NCBI RefSeq assembly: GCF_042681825.1
Contig: NZ_JBHUGH010000009.1
Location: 124,001 to 188,000, forward strand
DNA length: 64,000 nt
Origin: Halodurantibacterium flavum
GTDB lineage: Bacteria; Pseudomonadota; Alphaproteobacteria; Rhodobacterales; Rhodobacteraceae
Reading direction: 5' to 3'
Shown: positions 15,617 through 24,429 of the stretch, piece by piece
Layout of the letters: each line of letters begins with the position of its first letter
Position numbering within the stretch: position 1 is the first letter of the stretch
Position numbers and translations under genes: made by a program
The notes under the pieces: model-generated
The model's database searches: none
Seen by the model: the letters and a program-made list of their open reading frames with translations, nothing else
Told to the model about the DNA's origin: nothing

Positions 15617-17032
15617 ATGATTACCCCTGTTCTTCTCTGTGGCGGCGCAGGAACGCGGCTCTGGCCCTTGTCGCGCAAGGGCTATCCGAAACAGTTTGCC
15701 CCCCTGGTGGGGGACGAAAGCCTGTTTCAGGCTTCGGCGCGGCGGCTGGCGGGGCCGGGTTTCGGCGCGCCTCTGGTCGTGACCGCGGGCGATTTCCGGT
15801 TTCTGGTGGCGGAACAGCTGATGCAGGCGGGGGTCGACCCCGGCGCGATCCTGATCGAGCCCTCCGCGCGCAACACGGCGCCCGCCGTCCTTGTGGCGGC
15901 GATGCGGCTGGCGCAGGACGACCCGCAGGCGCTGATGCTGGTCGCGCCCTCGGATCATGTCGTGCCCGATGCGGCGGCCTTCCGCGCGGCGGTGGCGGTG
16001 GGTGTCGCCCCGGCCGAGGCGGGGCAGATCGTGACCTTCGGCATCCGCCCGACCCATGCGGAAACCGGCTATGGCTGGCTCGAACTCGAGAGCGAGGTGG
16101 CCGAGGGCGCCCCGGCCCCCCTCACGCGGTTCGTGGAAAAGCCCGATGCGGCGCGGGCCGCCCGGATGTTCGCCTCGGGCCGGTATCTCTGGAACGCGGG
16201 GATCTTTCTCGCCACGGCCGAAACGCTGGTCGCGGCCTTCCGCGCCCATGCGCCCGAACTGATGGCGCCGGTCGCGGCGGCGCTGGACGGCGCGCGCCCC
16301 GATCTGGGCTTCCTGCGCCTCGATGCCGCCGCCTGGGAAGGTGCGCGCGACATCTCGGTCGATTATGCTGTGATGGAACGCGCGCCGAACCTCTCGGTCG
16401 TCCCCTTCGGCGCGGGCTGGTCCGACCTTGGTGGCTGGGATGCGATCTGGCGCGAGATGGGGCCCGATGACCGGGGTCTTGCGCAATCGGGGCCGGTGAC
16501 GGCGATCGACTGCGCCGACAGCCTCTTGCGCTCCGAATCCGACGGGCTGGAACTGGTCTGCATCGGGCTCAGGGATGTCGTGGCCGTCGCCATGCCCGAC
16601 GCGGTGCTGATCGCCGACCGCGCCCGCGCGCAGGAGGTCCGGCTTGCCGTCAGCGCGCTGCGGGCCAAGGGCGCCCGGCAGGCCGACAGCTTCGCCCGCG
16701 ACCACCGCCCCTGGGGCTGGTTCGAGACGCTGGCGCGCGAGGACCGGTTTCAGGTCAAGCGCATCGTCGTGCGCCCCGGCGGCATCCTGAGCCTGCAAAG
16801 CCACATGCACCGCGCCGAACACTGGGTCGTCGTCTCGGGCACCGCCCGCGTGACCGTGGATGGCGAGGAGCGGCTGCTGACCGAGAACGAATCCGTCTAC
16901 GTCCCGCTTGGCGCGGTCCACCGGCTCGAAAACCCGGGCCGGCTGCCCATGGTCCTGATCGAGGTGCAGACCGGCACCTATCTCGGCGAGGACGACATCA
17001 TCCGCTATGAGGATCTTTATGCCCGCAGCTAG
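15617..17032 (+). CDS. manC: Mannose-1-phosphate guanylyltransferase / mannose-6-phosphate isomerase (type II)
   Basis: A 471-aa cytosolic enzyme that makes GDP-mannose. The nucleotidyltransferase domain starts PVLLCGGAGTRLWPLSRKGYP, with the FVEKPD loop near residue 174. The C-terminal cupin (about 350-470; PWGWFETL, QSHMHRAEHWVVVSGTA, NESVYVPLGAVHRLENPG) is the type II phosphomannose isomerase domain, so the protein is bifunctional. The ATG at 15617 is chosen because family members begin two or three residues before the LLCGGAGTR motif. It is the first gene of an operon whose members overlap or nearly touch. Its end overlaps gmd by up to 26 bases. Confidence 0.95.
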   Translation: MITPVLLCGGAGTRLWPLSRKGYPKQFAPLVGDESLFQASARRLAGPGFGAPLVVTAGDFRFLVAEQLMQAGVDPGAILIEPSARNTAPAVLVAAMRLAQDDPQALMLVAPSDHVVPDAAAFRAAVAVGVAPAEAGQIVTFGIRPTHAETGYGWLELESEVAEGAPAPLTRFVEKPDAARAARMFASGRYLWNAGIFLATAETLVAAFRAHAPELMAPVAAALDGARPDLGFLRLDAAAWEGARDISVDYAVMERAPNLSVVPFGAGWSDLGGWDAIWREMGPDDRGLAQSGPVTAIDCADSLLRSESDGLELVCIGLRDVVAVAMPDAVLIADRARAQEVRLAVSALRAKGARQADSFARDHRPWGWFETLAREDRFQVKRIVVRPGGILSLQSHMHRAEHWVVVSGTARVTVDGEERLLTENESVYVPLGAVHRLENPGRLPMVLIEVQTGTYLGEDDIIRYEDLYARS

Positions 17033-18143
17033 GGCGCTTGCCCCCACCTCCGATCGCATCGCGTCCGCACGCCCCGAGGCCCGGCGCGCGCTCATCACCG
17101 GGGTGACGGGGCAGGACGGCGCCTATCTTGCGGAACTGCTGCTCGACAAGGGCTATGAGGTGCATGGGCTCAAGCGCCGTGCGTCCTCCTTCAACTCGGC
17201 CCGGATCGACCATCTCTATCAGGACCCGCATGAGGCGAATGTGCGGTTTCACCTCCATTACGGCGACATGACGGACAGCACCAACCTGATCCGCCTGATC
17301 CAGGAGGTGCAGCCGGACGAGATCTACAACCTCGCCGCCCAGTCCCATGTGCAGGTCTCGTTCGAGACGCCGGAATATACCGCCAATGCGGACGGGCTCG
17401 GGACGCTCCGCTTGCTCGAGGCGATCCGCATCCTGAAGCTCGCCGACCGGACGCGGTTCTATCAGGCCTCCACCTCCGAGCTTTACGGCATGGTGCAGGC
17501 CGTCCCCCAGCGCGAGGATACGCCCTTCTACCCCCGCTCGCCCTATGCGGTGGCCAAGCTCTATGCCTACTGGATCACCGTTAACTACCGCGAGGCCTAC
17601 GGGATGCACGCCTCGAACGGCATCCTTTTCAACCATGAAAGCCCGCTCCGGGGTGAAACCTTCGTGACGCGCAAGATCACGCGCGGGGTCGCGGCGATCA
17701 GCCTCGGGCTGCAGGACCGGCTTTACCTCGGCAATCTGGATGCGCGGCGCGACTGGGGCCATGCGCGGGACTATGTCGAGGGGATGTGGCGCATCCTGCA
17801 GCAGGACGTGCCCGACGACTATGTTCTGGCCACGGGCAACAGCGAGACGGTGCGCGGTTTCGTCGAGGCGGCCTTTGCGGCCGTGGACATGGGCATCGAC
17901 TGGCAGGGCAAGGGCCTTGAGGAACGCGGCCTCTGCCCCCGGACGGGGCGGGTGCTGGTGGAAATCGATCCGCGCTATTTCCGCCCGACCGAGGTCGACC
18001 TGCTGGTCGGCGATGCGACCAAGGCGCGGGAACGGCTCGGCTGGACCCATTCCGCGGGGCTGCCGCAGATGATCGCCGAAATGGTGGCAAGCGATCTGGC
18101 CGCCGTCCGGCAGGAAAGCACCCGCCGGGACCGTCACGGATGA
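17007..18143 (+). CDS. gmd: GDP-mannose 4,6-dehydratase
   Basis: Converts GDP-mannose to GDP-4-keto-6-deoxymannose, the first committed step to GDP-L-fucose. An extended short-chain dehydrogenase fold: NADP loop TGVTGQDGAYLAELLL near residue 32, KRRASSFNSARIDHLY, the catalytic STSELYG threonine/serine-glutamate and YAVAKLYAYW with the Tyr-x3-Lys pair. The family signature LGNLDARRDWGHARDYVEGMW is present. The length of 378 aa is slightly long because of an N-terminal 27-residue extension; an ATG at 17019 is an alternative start. It overlaps manC upstream and fcl downstream (ATGA). Confidence 0.96.
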   Translation: MRIFMPAARALAPTSDRIASARPEARRALITGVTGQDGAYLAELLLDKGYEVHGLKRRASSFNSARIDHLYQDPHEANVRFHLHYGDMTDSTNLIRLIQEVQPDEIYNLAAQSHVQVSFETPEYTANADGLGTLRLLEAIRILKLADRTRFYQASTSELYGMVQAVPQREDTPFYPRSPYAVAKLYAYWITVNYREAYGMHASNGILFNHESPLRGETFVTRKITRGVAAISLGLQDRLYLGNLDARRDWGHARDYVEGMWRILQQDVPDDYVLATGNSETVRGFVEAAFAAVDMGIDWQGKGLEERGLCPRTGRVLVEIDPRYFRPTEVDLLVGDATKARERLGWTHSAGLPQMIAEMVASDLAAVRQESTRRDRHG

Positions 18144-19246
18144 CTGCCGCCGGGGTTGTCGCCGCCGAGGCCGTCTCTTTCACGGGGCGCGCGCTGTCCC
18201 GCGGCGGTTCCGATGGCGAAATTCCGTCGCTCGCCTCCCCCCGCCCGGCAGCGCCGCCCGCGCGTGCCACCTCGCCCGAAGCCGCTCCCTTTCGCCTTGC
18301 GGGGCGGCGCGTCTGGGTTGCGGGCCATCGCGGGATGGTGGGGGCTGCGCTGATGCGGCGCCTTGCGGGCACGGGCTCTGAATTGCTGACCGTCACCCGC
18401 GCCGAATGTGACCTGCGCGATCAGGCGGCGGTAACGGGCTGGATGGCGCAGGCGCGCCCCGAGGTGGTGATCCTTGCCGCCGCGACCGTGGGCGGGATCG
18501 CCGCCAACGCGGCCCGGCCGGCGACATTTCTCTATGACAACCTCGCCATCGCCACGAATGTGATCGAGGGCGCGCGGCAGGCGGGGGTGGCAAAGCTCCT
18601 CTTTCTCGGATCCTCCTGCATCTATCCCCGCGCCGCACCCCAGCCGATCCCCGAGGAGGCGCTGCTGACCGGCCCGCTGGAGCCGACGAACGAGGCCTAT
18701 GCCATCGCCAAGATTGCGGGGCTCAAGCTCTGCGCGGCCTACCGGCAGGAACATGGCTGCGACTTCATCTCGGTGCAGCCCACGAATCTTTACGGCCCGG
18801 GCGACAATTACGACCCCGAGGGCAGCCATGTCCTGCCCGCCCTTCTGCGCCGCTTTCACAAGGCGCGACTGGCCCGCGCGCCCGAGGTCGCCGTCTGGGG
18901 CAGCGGGGCACCCTTGCGCGAATTCCTGCATGTGGACGATCTGGCCGATGCGCTGGTCTTTCTGCTGGAGCGGTATTCCGGGATGGTGCCGGTGAATGTG
19001 GGCTCGGGGCAGGAGGTCTCGATCGCCGCACTTGCCCGGATGGTCGCCGATGTCACGGGCTATGCGGGCCGGATCACCTTCGATCCCGCGCGCCCCGACG
19101 GCACGCCGCGCAAGCGTCTCGATTGCAGCCGCCTTCACGCGCTCGGCTGGGACAGGGCGCGGCCGCTGGCGCAGGGTCTGGCGGAAACCTATGCCGATTG
19201 GTGCGCGGCCGGGAACAGTTCCGGGCGGCCGGGGCGCCGGGCATGA
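18140..19246 (+). CDS. fcl: GDP-L-fucose synthase with N-terminal extension
   Basis: Epimerises and reduces GDP-4-keto-6-deoxymannose to GDP-L-fucose. The Rossmann motif VAGHRGMVGAALMRRL begins near residue 60. The catalytic serine is in FLGSSCIYPR and the Tyr-x3-Lys pair in AYAIAKIAG. VNVGSGQEVSI and GTPRKRLDCSRL complete the family pattern. The core is normal length, but about 50 Ala/Pro/Ser-rich residues precede it, with no signal peptide. No start codon closer to the Rossmann motif gives a clean family N-terminus, and the ATG used overlaps the gmd stop. The extension is unusual but in an intact frame. Confidence 0.93.
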   Translation: MTAAGVVAAEAVSFTGRALSRGGSDGEIPSLASPRPAAPPARATSPEAAPFRLAGRRVWVAGHRGMVGAALMRRLAGTGSELLTVTRAECDLRDQAAVTGWMAQARPEVVILAAATVGGIAANAARPATFLYDNLAIATNVIEGARQAGVAKLLFLGSSCIYPRAAPQPIPEEALLTGPLEPTNEAYAIAKIAGLKLCAAYRQEHGCDFISVQPTNLYGPGDNYDPEGSHVLPALLRRFHKARLARAPEVAVWGSGAPLREFLHVDDLADALVFLLERYSGMVPVNVGSGQEVSIAALARMVADVTGYAGRITFDPARPDGTPRKRLDCSRLHALGWDRARPLAQGLAETYADWCAAGNSSGRPGRRA

Positions 19247-20682
19247 ACGTCCCCGCCCAGGCGGCAAGGATGGGGCAGCCCCGTCCCGCGCAGGCGCGGG
19301 ACAAAGGAGAGGCCCGTCCCGCGCTTTCGCGGGACAAAGGAGAGATCACTCCCGCGCAGGCGCGGGATGAATTGGAAACCAGTCCCGCGCTTTCGCGGGA
19401 CGATGGGCAGATCACGCCCGGGCGGGACGAGGGCGGCGCCGGGCACCTCGACCTTCTGATCCTCGGTCTCAACTACGCGCCGGAAACCGTCGGAACCGGG
19501 CGATATACTGCGGGAATGGCCGAATGGCTGGCGGCGCGCGGGCATCGGGTGCGGGTCGTCGCGGCGCAACCCTATTACCCGGCCTGGCGGGTCTTTGACG
19601 GCTATCGCCGCGCGCTGCCCCGCCGGACACGGGAGGCGGGCGTCGAGGTCTGGCGCTGTCCGATCCATGTGCCGCGCCGTCCCGGCGGGCTGAAGCGCCT
19701 GCTGCATCATGCGAGCTTTGCGGCGGTCGCGGCGCTGGTTCTGCCGCTGGCGCTGTCGCGCGGGCGGCCGGACGTGGTTCTGGTGATCGCGCCCTCGCTC
19801 GTCTCGGCGCCGGTGGGCTGGCTGGCGGCGCGGGTCACGGGCGCCCGCGCCTGGCTGCATGTGCAGGATCTGGAGGTCGGCGCGGCGCTTGCCACCGGGC
19901 TTTTGCGTGCCGGGCGGATCGGGCGCATCGCCCGCGCCTATGAGGGCTGGGCGCTACGGCGCTTCGACCGGGTGAGCAGCATCTCGGCGCCGATGCTCGC
20001 GCAACTGGCGGCGGCGGGTGTCACGCCTGCCCGGCTGGCCGAGATGCGGAACTGGTCCGATCTGGGCCCCCCACCGCCCGGGGCCGAGGTGCAGGCGCTG
20101 GCGGCCCGGCTGGGTGTCGCGGGGCAGGATGTGGTGCTTTATTCCGGCACGCTGGGCACCAAGCAGGGGTTGGAGCTTTTGCCCGATCTCGCCCGCAGGC
20201 TTGCCGGACGGCCCCGGTTCCGCCTGCTGATCTGCGGCGAGGGGCCGGGCCTTGCGCCCCTGCGCGCCGCGGTCGGGGGATTGCCGGTGACGCTGTGCCC
20301 CCTGCAACCCGCGGCAGACCTGCCGGCGCTTTTGTCGCTGGCGCGGGTGCATCTGATGCCGCAGACGGCGGGCGCGGCCGACCTGGTGCTGCCCTCGAAG
20401 CTTGCCAACATGCTTGCCTCGGGGCGGCCGGTGGTGGCGACGGCGGTGCCCGGAACCGCTTTGGCCGCCGAGGTTGCGGGTTGCGGGCTGGTCGTTCCGC
20501 CCGGGGATGGCGCGGCGCTGGCCGATGCGGTGGCGGCACTGCTCGACGATCCCGCCCGGGCGGCAGCATTTGGCGCCGCCGCGCGCCGCCGCGCCGCCAC
20601 GCGCTGGTCGCAGGATGCGATCCTGACCGCGTTCGAGGCGGAGCTTCTGGGCACGCTCCCCGCCACGGCCCGCGCGCCATGA
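19243..20682 (+). CDS. GT4 glycosyltransferase, WcaI-like, with a translated tandem repeat at its N-terminus
   Basis: A 479-aa cytosolic or membrane-associated transferase. The catalytic part begins near residue 68 with LDLLILGLNYAPETVGTGRY and AEWLAARGHRVRVV, matching the WcaI group linked to fucosyl transfer in colanic acid. The donor domain includes VLYSGTLGTKQGLELL and LPSKLANMLASGRPVVA with the GT4 end. Residues 12-57 are a run of 11-residue repeats (PA-Q/L-A/S-RDxxE type), encoded by a 33-bp tandem repeat. There is no ATG, GTG or TTG between the repeat and the core, so the repeat must be translated. The start overlaps fcl (ATGA). Fucose as donor is inferred from the operon. Confidence 0.9.
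   Translation: MNVPAQAARMGQPRPAQARDKGEARPALSRDKGEITPAQARDELETSPALSRDDGQITPGRDEGGAGHLDLLILGLNYAPETVGTGRYTAGMAEWLAARGHRVRVVAAQPYYPAWRVFDGYRRALPRRTREAGVEVWRCPIHVPRRPGGLKRLLHHASFAAVAALVLPLALSRGRPDVVLVIAPSLVSAPVGWLAARVTGARAWLHVQDLEVGAALATGLLRAGRIGRIARAYEGWALRRFDRVSSISAPMLAQLAAAGVTPARLAEMRNWSDLGPPPPGAEVQALAARLGVAGQDVVLYSGTLGTKQGLELLPDLARRLAGRPRFRLLICGEGPGLAPLRAAVGGLPVTLCPLQPAADLPALLSLARVHLMPQTAGAADLVLPSKLANMLASGRPVVATAVPGTALAAEVAGCGLVVPPGDGAALADAVAALLDDPARAAAFGAAARRRAATRWSQDAILTAFEAELLGTLPATARAP
19283..19414 (+). repeat. 33-bp tandem repeat, four units, each with a 20-bp palindrome
   Basis: Palindromes start at 19283, 19316, 19349 and 19382, an exact 33-bp period. Each is GTCCCGCG, a 4-nt loop, CGCGGGAC; unit 3 has altered outer bases. 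The loops alternate CAGG, CTTT, CAGG, CTTT. A shortened fifth copy (GCCCGGGCGGGAC) follows near 19416-19428. The period is 11 codons, so the frame is kept. Each unit would form a strong hairpin in the mRNA. Confidence 0.93.
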
Positions 20683-22112
20683 GCGTGCTCTGGCTTTGCT
20701 GGGGGTTCCTCGCGCTCGCGCTCTGGCATCTCGGGCTCGGGTCGGACGCCTATATGCTCGTGCTCTTCCTGGCGATCGCGGGGCTGGGGGTCCGGGCGAT
20801 CGCGCGGCCGCAGATCTGGTTCGGCGATCTTTTCGTCGCGGCGAGCGCGCTTTATGCGAGCGGCTTTGCGCTGATTCTCAAGCCGCTCCTGGGCCAGCCG
20901 CTGCAGGCCAATCTGCACCACCCGCAGGCGGCGGCGACGGCGCTTTTCGCCGGGGTTGCGATGCTGGCCCTGGTCTCTGACCTCGCGCGGCGCCTGGCCC
21001 GGGGGCGGCGGGCGCCCCTGGCCGCGCCGCTTGCCGATCCGGCGGTGCAGGGGCGGCTGGCGGTGCCGGTGATGGCCGCGGGCTTTGCCGTGCTTGCGCT
21101 GCATGTGGCGCTCAGGCCCCGGATGGTGGACGGGATGGTGGAACAGGGTGCGGGCTTTGGCGGGCTCGGGAGCCTCGTCTTCCTGCTGCCGCTTGGGCTT
21201 GCGCTGGCGCTGGCACGGGCGTCCGCCGACCGGCGCGCGGCGCTGGCGGTGGCCCTTGGCGGCGCGGGCCTTGTGCTGATGGCGCTCACGAGCAATACGC
21301 GCCGCGAATTCGCCGAGTTCCTGCTGATGCTTTGCGCGCTGCCGCTGATCCTGCCGGGGCGGGACGGGCGGGGCGCGGTCTGGACCGCCCTTGCCCTGCT
21401 CATGGCGGCGGGAATGGTCCTTTACGCGGCGCCGCTGATCCACCTGATGCGCGGGTCGTTCCTGACGCTCGGCTGGGCGGGGCGGCTGGATCTGGCCCTT
21501 GACCTGCTGTCGCAGCACGGGTTCAACCCGGCGCGCCTGCGCGAGGCCGAGGGCGCCTTTCTGCGCGGCTTCACCCATGCCTGGTCCGAAAACGGCAGCT
21601 ATGTCTGGCCCTCGACCCTGCCGGTCGACCGTTTCATGCTGGTACTGCCGGTCGATCAGGTGCTGCGGGCGGGCACGGGCCTGACCGGCCCCGGCCCCTT
21701 TCTGCGCGAGGTCGCCGAAGGCGTGCTGCCCTCGGCGCTGATCGCCAAGACGGCGGCGACGGGCGCCGATCTGGTCGCCTGGGACCATGGCATCCGCCAA
21801 TACGGCAATGCCGCGCGCCCGGTCATCGGGCTGGCGGCGAGCGCGCTGGCGGCGGCGGGCTGGGCGGGCCTCGCGGTGGTGCCGCTGCTGGTCGCGGGGC
21901 CGGTGATGCTGGCCGGAAACCTGATCTTGGGGCCGTTGCGCGGGCATCCCCTGGGGCTTTTCGCGGTGGCGTTGGTCTGGGTGCTGCCGGAAATGACGCT
22001 CGATGCGCTGGCGGTCTTCGGGTTGCGCATCCTGCCGCTGGTCGCATTCACGCTCTTGCTGCTGGGGTTGGGGCTGCGGCTGCGGCCCCGCCTTGCCCCG
22101 TCCGGGGCCTGA
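20679..22112 (+). CDS. Polytopic membrane protein, candidate Wzy-type polysaccharide polymerase
   Basis: A 477-aa protein of mostly hydrophobic sequence with about 11-12 predicted membrane helices. It has one longer soluble loop (about residues 270-350, containing HGFNPARLREAEGAFLRGFTHAW) as in Wzy polymerases. TSNTRREF near residue 205 is a conserved-looking arginine-rich loop. Sequence identity among Wzy proteins is low, so the call rests on topology and on its place between a glycosyltransferase and a flippase in the operon. The start overlaps the previous gene (ATGA), and the stop is one base before the next ATG. An oligosaccharide ligase is an alternative. Confidence 0.65.
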   Translation: MSVLWLCWGFLALALWHLGLGSDAYMLVLFLAIAGLGVRAIARPQIWFGDLFVAASALYASGFALILKPLLGQPLQANLHHPQAAATALFAGVAMLALVSDLARRLARGRRAPLAAPLADPAVQGRLAVPVMAAGFAVLALHVALRPRMVDGMVEQGAGFGGLGSLVFLLPLGLALALARASADRRAALAVALGGAGLVLMALTSNTRREFAEFLLMLCALPLILPGRDGRGAVWTALALLMAAGMVLYAAPLIHLMRGSFLTLGWAGRLDLALDLLSQHGFNPARLREAEGAFLRGFTHAWSENGSYVWPSTLPVDRFMLVLPVDQVLRAGTGLTGPGPFLREVAEGVLPSALIAKTAATGADLVAWDHGIRQYGNAARPVIGLAASALAAAGWAGLAVVPLLVAGPVMLAGNLILGPLRGHPLGLFAVALVWVLPEMTLDALAVFGLRILPLVAFTLLLLGLGLRLRPRLAPSGA

Positions 22113-22113
22113 G

Positions 22114-24429
22114 ATGGGGCGGCTAGGGCAGAACCTGATCGCGCAGGGCTATGCACAGGCGGTGACGATTGCGGTGCAGCTTGCGACCGCGCCGGTCCTG
22201 ATCGCCGTCTGGGGGGCCGAGCGGTTCGGGCTCTGGCTGCTGGTCATGGTGCTGCCGTCGATGATGGCCTTCGGCGATCTTGGCTATACCTTCGTTACCA
22301 AGAACGAGATGACGATGCGCGTGGGCCGGGGGGCGCGGCGCCGTGCGCTGGTCCTTTACCAGAGCGTCCTTGCCCTGCTGTCGGTCCTGGGCGCGTCGCT
22401 GCTGGCGGTTTTGCTGCCCCTCCTGTGGCTCGTGGGCGGAGAGACGGGAGGCGCGCTGGCGCTGCTGGCGGTTTCGGGGGTGCTCTGGCCGTTTTTCCTG
22501 CTGATGGCGGCGGCGCTTCGGGCCGAGGGATATGCCGCCGAAGAGGCCGCAGCCGCCGCGACCGCCCGTCTGGCCGAGGCTGCGGGGATCGTCCTTGCCG
22601 CGCTCGCCGGGGGCGGGTTTCTGGCGGCCGCCGGGACGGTGCTGGCCTTGCGCATCGCGAGCGTCGGGCTGTTCGCGCTGCATCTGCGGCGGCGGGTGCC
22701 ATGGCTGCGGCAGGGGTGGCGGCTGGCGCGACGGGCGGAGCTGCGCGCGATCACCCCCGCCGCGCTCGGGTATGTGACGGTGCCGCTGGGGCAGGCGGCG
22801 CTGTTGCAGGGGCCGGTCCTGATCCTCGGGTCGCTGGCGGGGCCGGTGGCGGTCGCGGGTTTTGCGGTGCTGCGCACCGTGCTGCGCCTGGGGACGGCGG
22901 GTTCGAACATGCTGACCCACGCCTTCACGCCCGAATACAGCCGTGCGGCGGGGCGGGGCGAGGGGGCCGGGTTCCGCGGGCTCTGGCGGCTTCAGGCGGG
23001 GCTGGTTCTGACAGGGGGCGTGGTCTTTCTGGCGCTGCTGCCGGGGGCGGTGCCCTGGGCCTTCGGGATGCTGGCACGCGGGGAACTGCGCTTTGACCCA
23101 TGGATGGGCGCGGCCCTTGCCGCAGGTGTTCTGGCCGAAATGGTCTGGACGACGGCCCTTGCGCCCCTTGCCGCCGTCAACCGGCATCGCGGGGCGGGGG
23201 TCATCCTCTGTGCGCTGGCGGCGGCGGGGCTGGCCCTGGGGGCCGCGCTGGTGCCGGTTGCGGGCGCGGGGGGCATGGCCGTGGCGCTGGCCGTGGCGCA
23301 GGCGGGTATGGCCGGCGTCGTGCTGCGCGCGCTGGGGCGGTTCCTGCGCGACGTGCCCCGTGCCCAGCGGCCGAAACGCGTGGTTTTTCTGGGGCTTGCC
23401 ACCTATTCCGGGACGGGCGGGTTGCAGCGGTTCAACCAGCGGCTGCTGGCGGCGCTGATGCGGGACGCAGCGGCCCGGGGTTGGCAGATGCGGGCGATCC
23501 TGCGCGGCGACCGGCCCTCGGACCTGCCGGCGGACAACGCGGCGATCCGCGTCTGGGGTCGGGCGGGGATGCTTTTGGCGCTGGCCCATGCGCTGCGGGC
23601 CGATGTGGTTTTGCTGGGGCATATCAACCTTTTGCCTCTGGCATGGCTGGCGCGGCGGCTGCGCGGGCGGGGCCAGCGGCTTATTCTTTTCGCGCATGGG
23701 ATCGAGGTCTGGGGCGATCCGCGCCACCGCACCCCACGCCGGGCCGAGGGGCGGATGCTGCGCGCCTGCGACCGGATCGCGGCGGTGAGCCTTTATACCG
23801 CGCGGCGGATGGCGCGGGTTTATGCGATTCCAGCGGGCCGCTTCACGATCTTTCCCAACACGGTGGATCCGGTGCCGCCCCCTGTGGCCGTGCCGCGCGC
23901 GGGTCTTTTGACCGTGACACGGCTGGGTGCGCATGACGCCGACAAGCATGTGGATGCGGTACTGCGCGCGCTGGTCCATCTGCCGCAGGAACGGCTGACG
24001 GTGGTGGGGGACGGCCCCCTGCGCCCGGGCCTCGAGGCGCTGGCCGCCGATCTGGGGGTTGGGGCCCGTGTGCGTTTCGCAGGCCGCGTCGATGACGCGG
24101 AACTGGCGGCGCTTTATGCCTCGGCTGCGGTCTTTGTGCTGCCCTCGGCCAAGGAAGGGTTCGGCATCGTCTATCTGGAGGCCTGGGCCCATGGCCTGCC
24201 GGTGATTTGCGGCACGGGCGGCGCGGGTCCCGAGGTGGTGCGCGACGGGGTGGACGGGTTCGCGGTGCCGCCCGACGACCCGGGCCGGCTTGCGGAGCGG
24301 ATTGCGCTGCTGCGGGACGATCCCGCGCTGGCGGCCCGCATGGTAGCGGCGGGGCAGGCCCGAATCAGGGCCGATTTCTCGCCCGCCAACCTTGACCGCA
24401 ACCTGCGCGCCCTGCTGGAGGTGTCATGA
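22114..24429 (+). CDS. Fusion of a Wzx-like flippase and a GT4 glycosyltransferase
   Basis: One uninterrupted 771-aa frame. Residues 1 to about 415 are a multi-helix transporter of the polysaccharide-flippase kind (LIAQGYAQAVTIAVQLATAP at the start, then paired helices; AGFAVLRTVLRLG and NMLTHAFTPEYSRA as in Wzx/MATE-like proteins). Residues about 425-771 are a complete GT4 enzyme: VVFLGLATYSGTGGLQRFNQ acceptor loop, VTRLGAHDADKHVD, VVGDGPLRPGLEALA and the E-x7-E motif in SAKEGFGIVYLEAW. The junction near RFLRDVPRAQRPKR is a short basic linker. These are normally separate proteins. The fusion would put the sugar transferase at the flippase mouth (inference). The start follows the previous stop by one base. 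Confidence 0.87.
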   Translation: MGRLGQNLIAQGYAQAVTIAVQLATAPVLIAVWGAERFGLWLLVMVLPSMMAFGDLGYTFVTKNEMTMRVGRGARRRALVLYQSVLALLSVLGASLLAVLLPLLWLVGGETGGALALLAVSGVLWPFFLLMAAALRAEGYAAEEAAAAATARLAEAAGIVLAALAGGGFLAAAGTVLALRIASVGLFALHLRRRVPWLRQGWRLARRAELRAITPAALGYVTVPLGQAALLQGPVLILGSLAGPVAVAGFAVLRTVLRLGTAGSNMLTHAFTPEYSRAAGRGEGAGFRGLWRLQAGLVLTGGVVFLALLPGAVPWAFGMLARGELRFDPWMGAALAAGVLAEMVWTTALAPLAAVNRHRGAGVILCALAAAGLALGAALVPVAGAGGMAVALAVAQAGMAGVVLRALGRFLRDVPRAQRPKRVVFLGLATYSGTGGLQRFNQRLLAALMRDAAARGWQMRAILRGDRPSDLPADNAAIRVWGRAGMLLALAHALRADVVLLGHINLLPLAWLARRLRGRGQRLILFAHGIEVWGDPRHRTPRRAEGRMLRACDRIAAVSLYTARRMARVYAIPAGRFTIFPNTVDPVPPPVAVPRAGLLTVTRLGAHDADKHVDAVLRALVHLPQERLTVVGDGPLRPGLEALAADLGVGARVRFAGRVDDAELAALYASAAVFVLPSAKEGFGIVYLEAWAHGLPVICGTGGAGPEVVRDGVDGFAVPPDDPGRLAERIALLRDDPALAARMVAAGQARIRADFSPANLDRNLRALLEVS

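Noticed and set aside
19283..19428. CRISPR-like array (33-bp period, palindromic units)
   Set aside because: There are no variable spacers, the repeats are in an expressed frame with an 11-codon period, and no cas genes are near.
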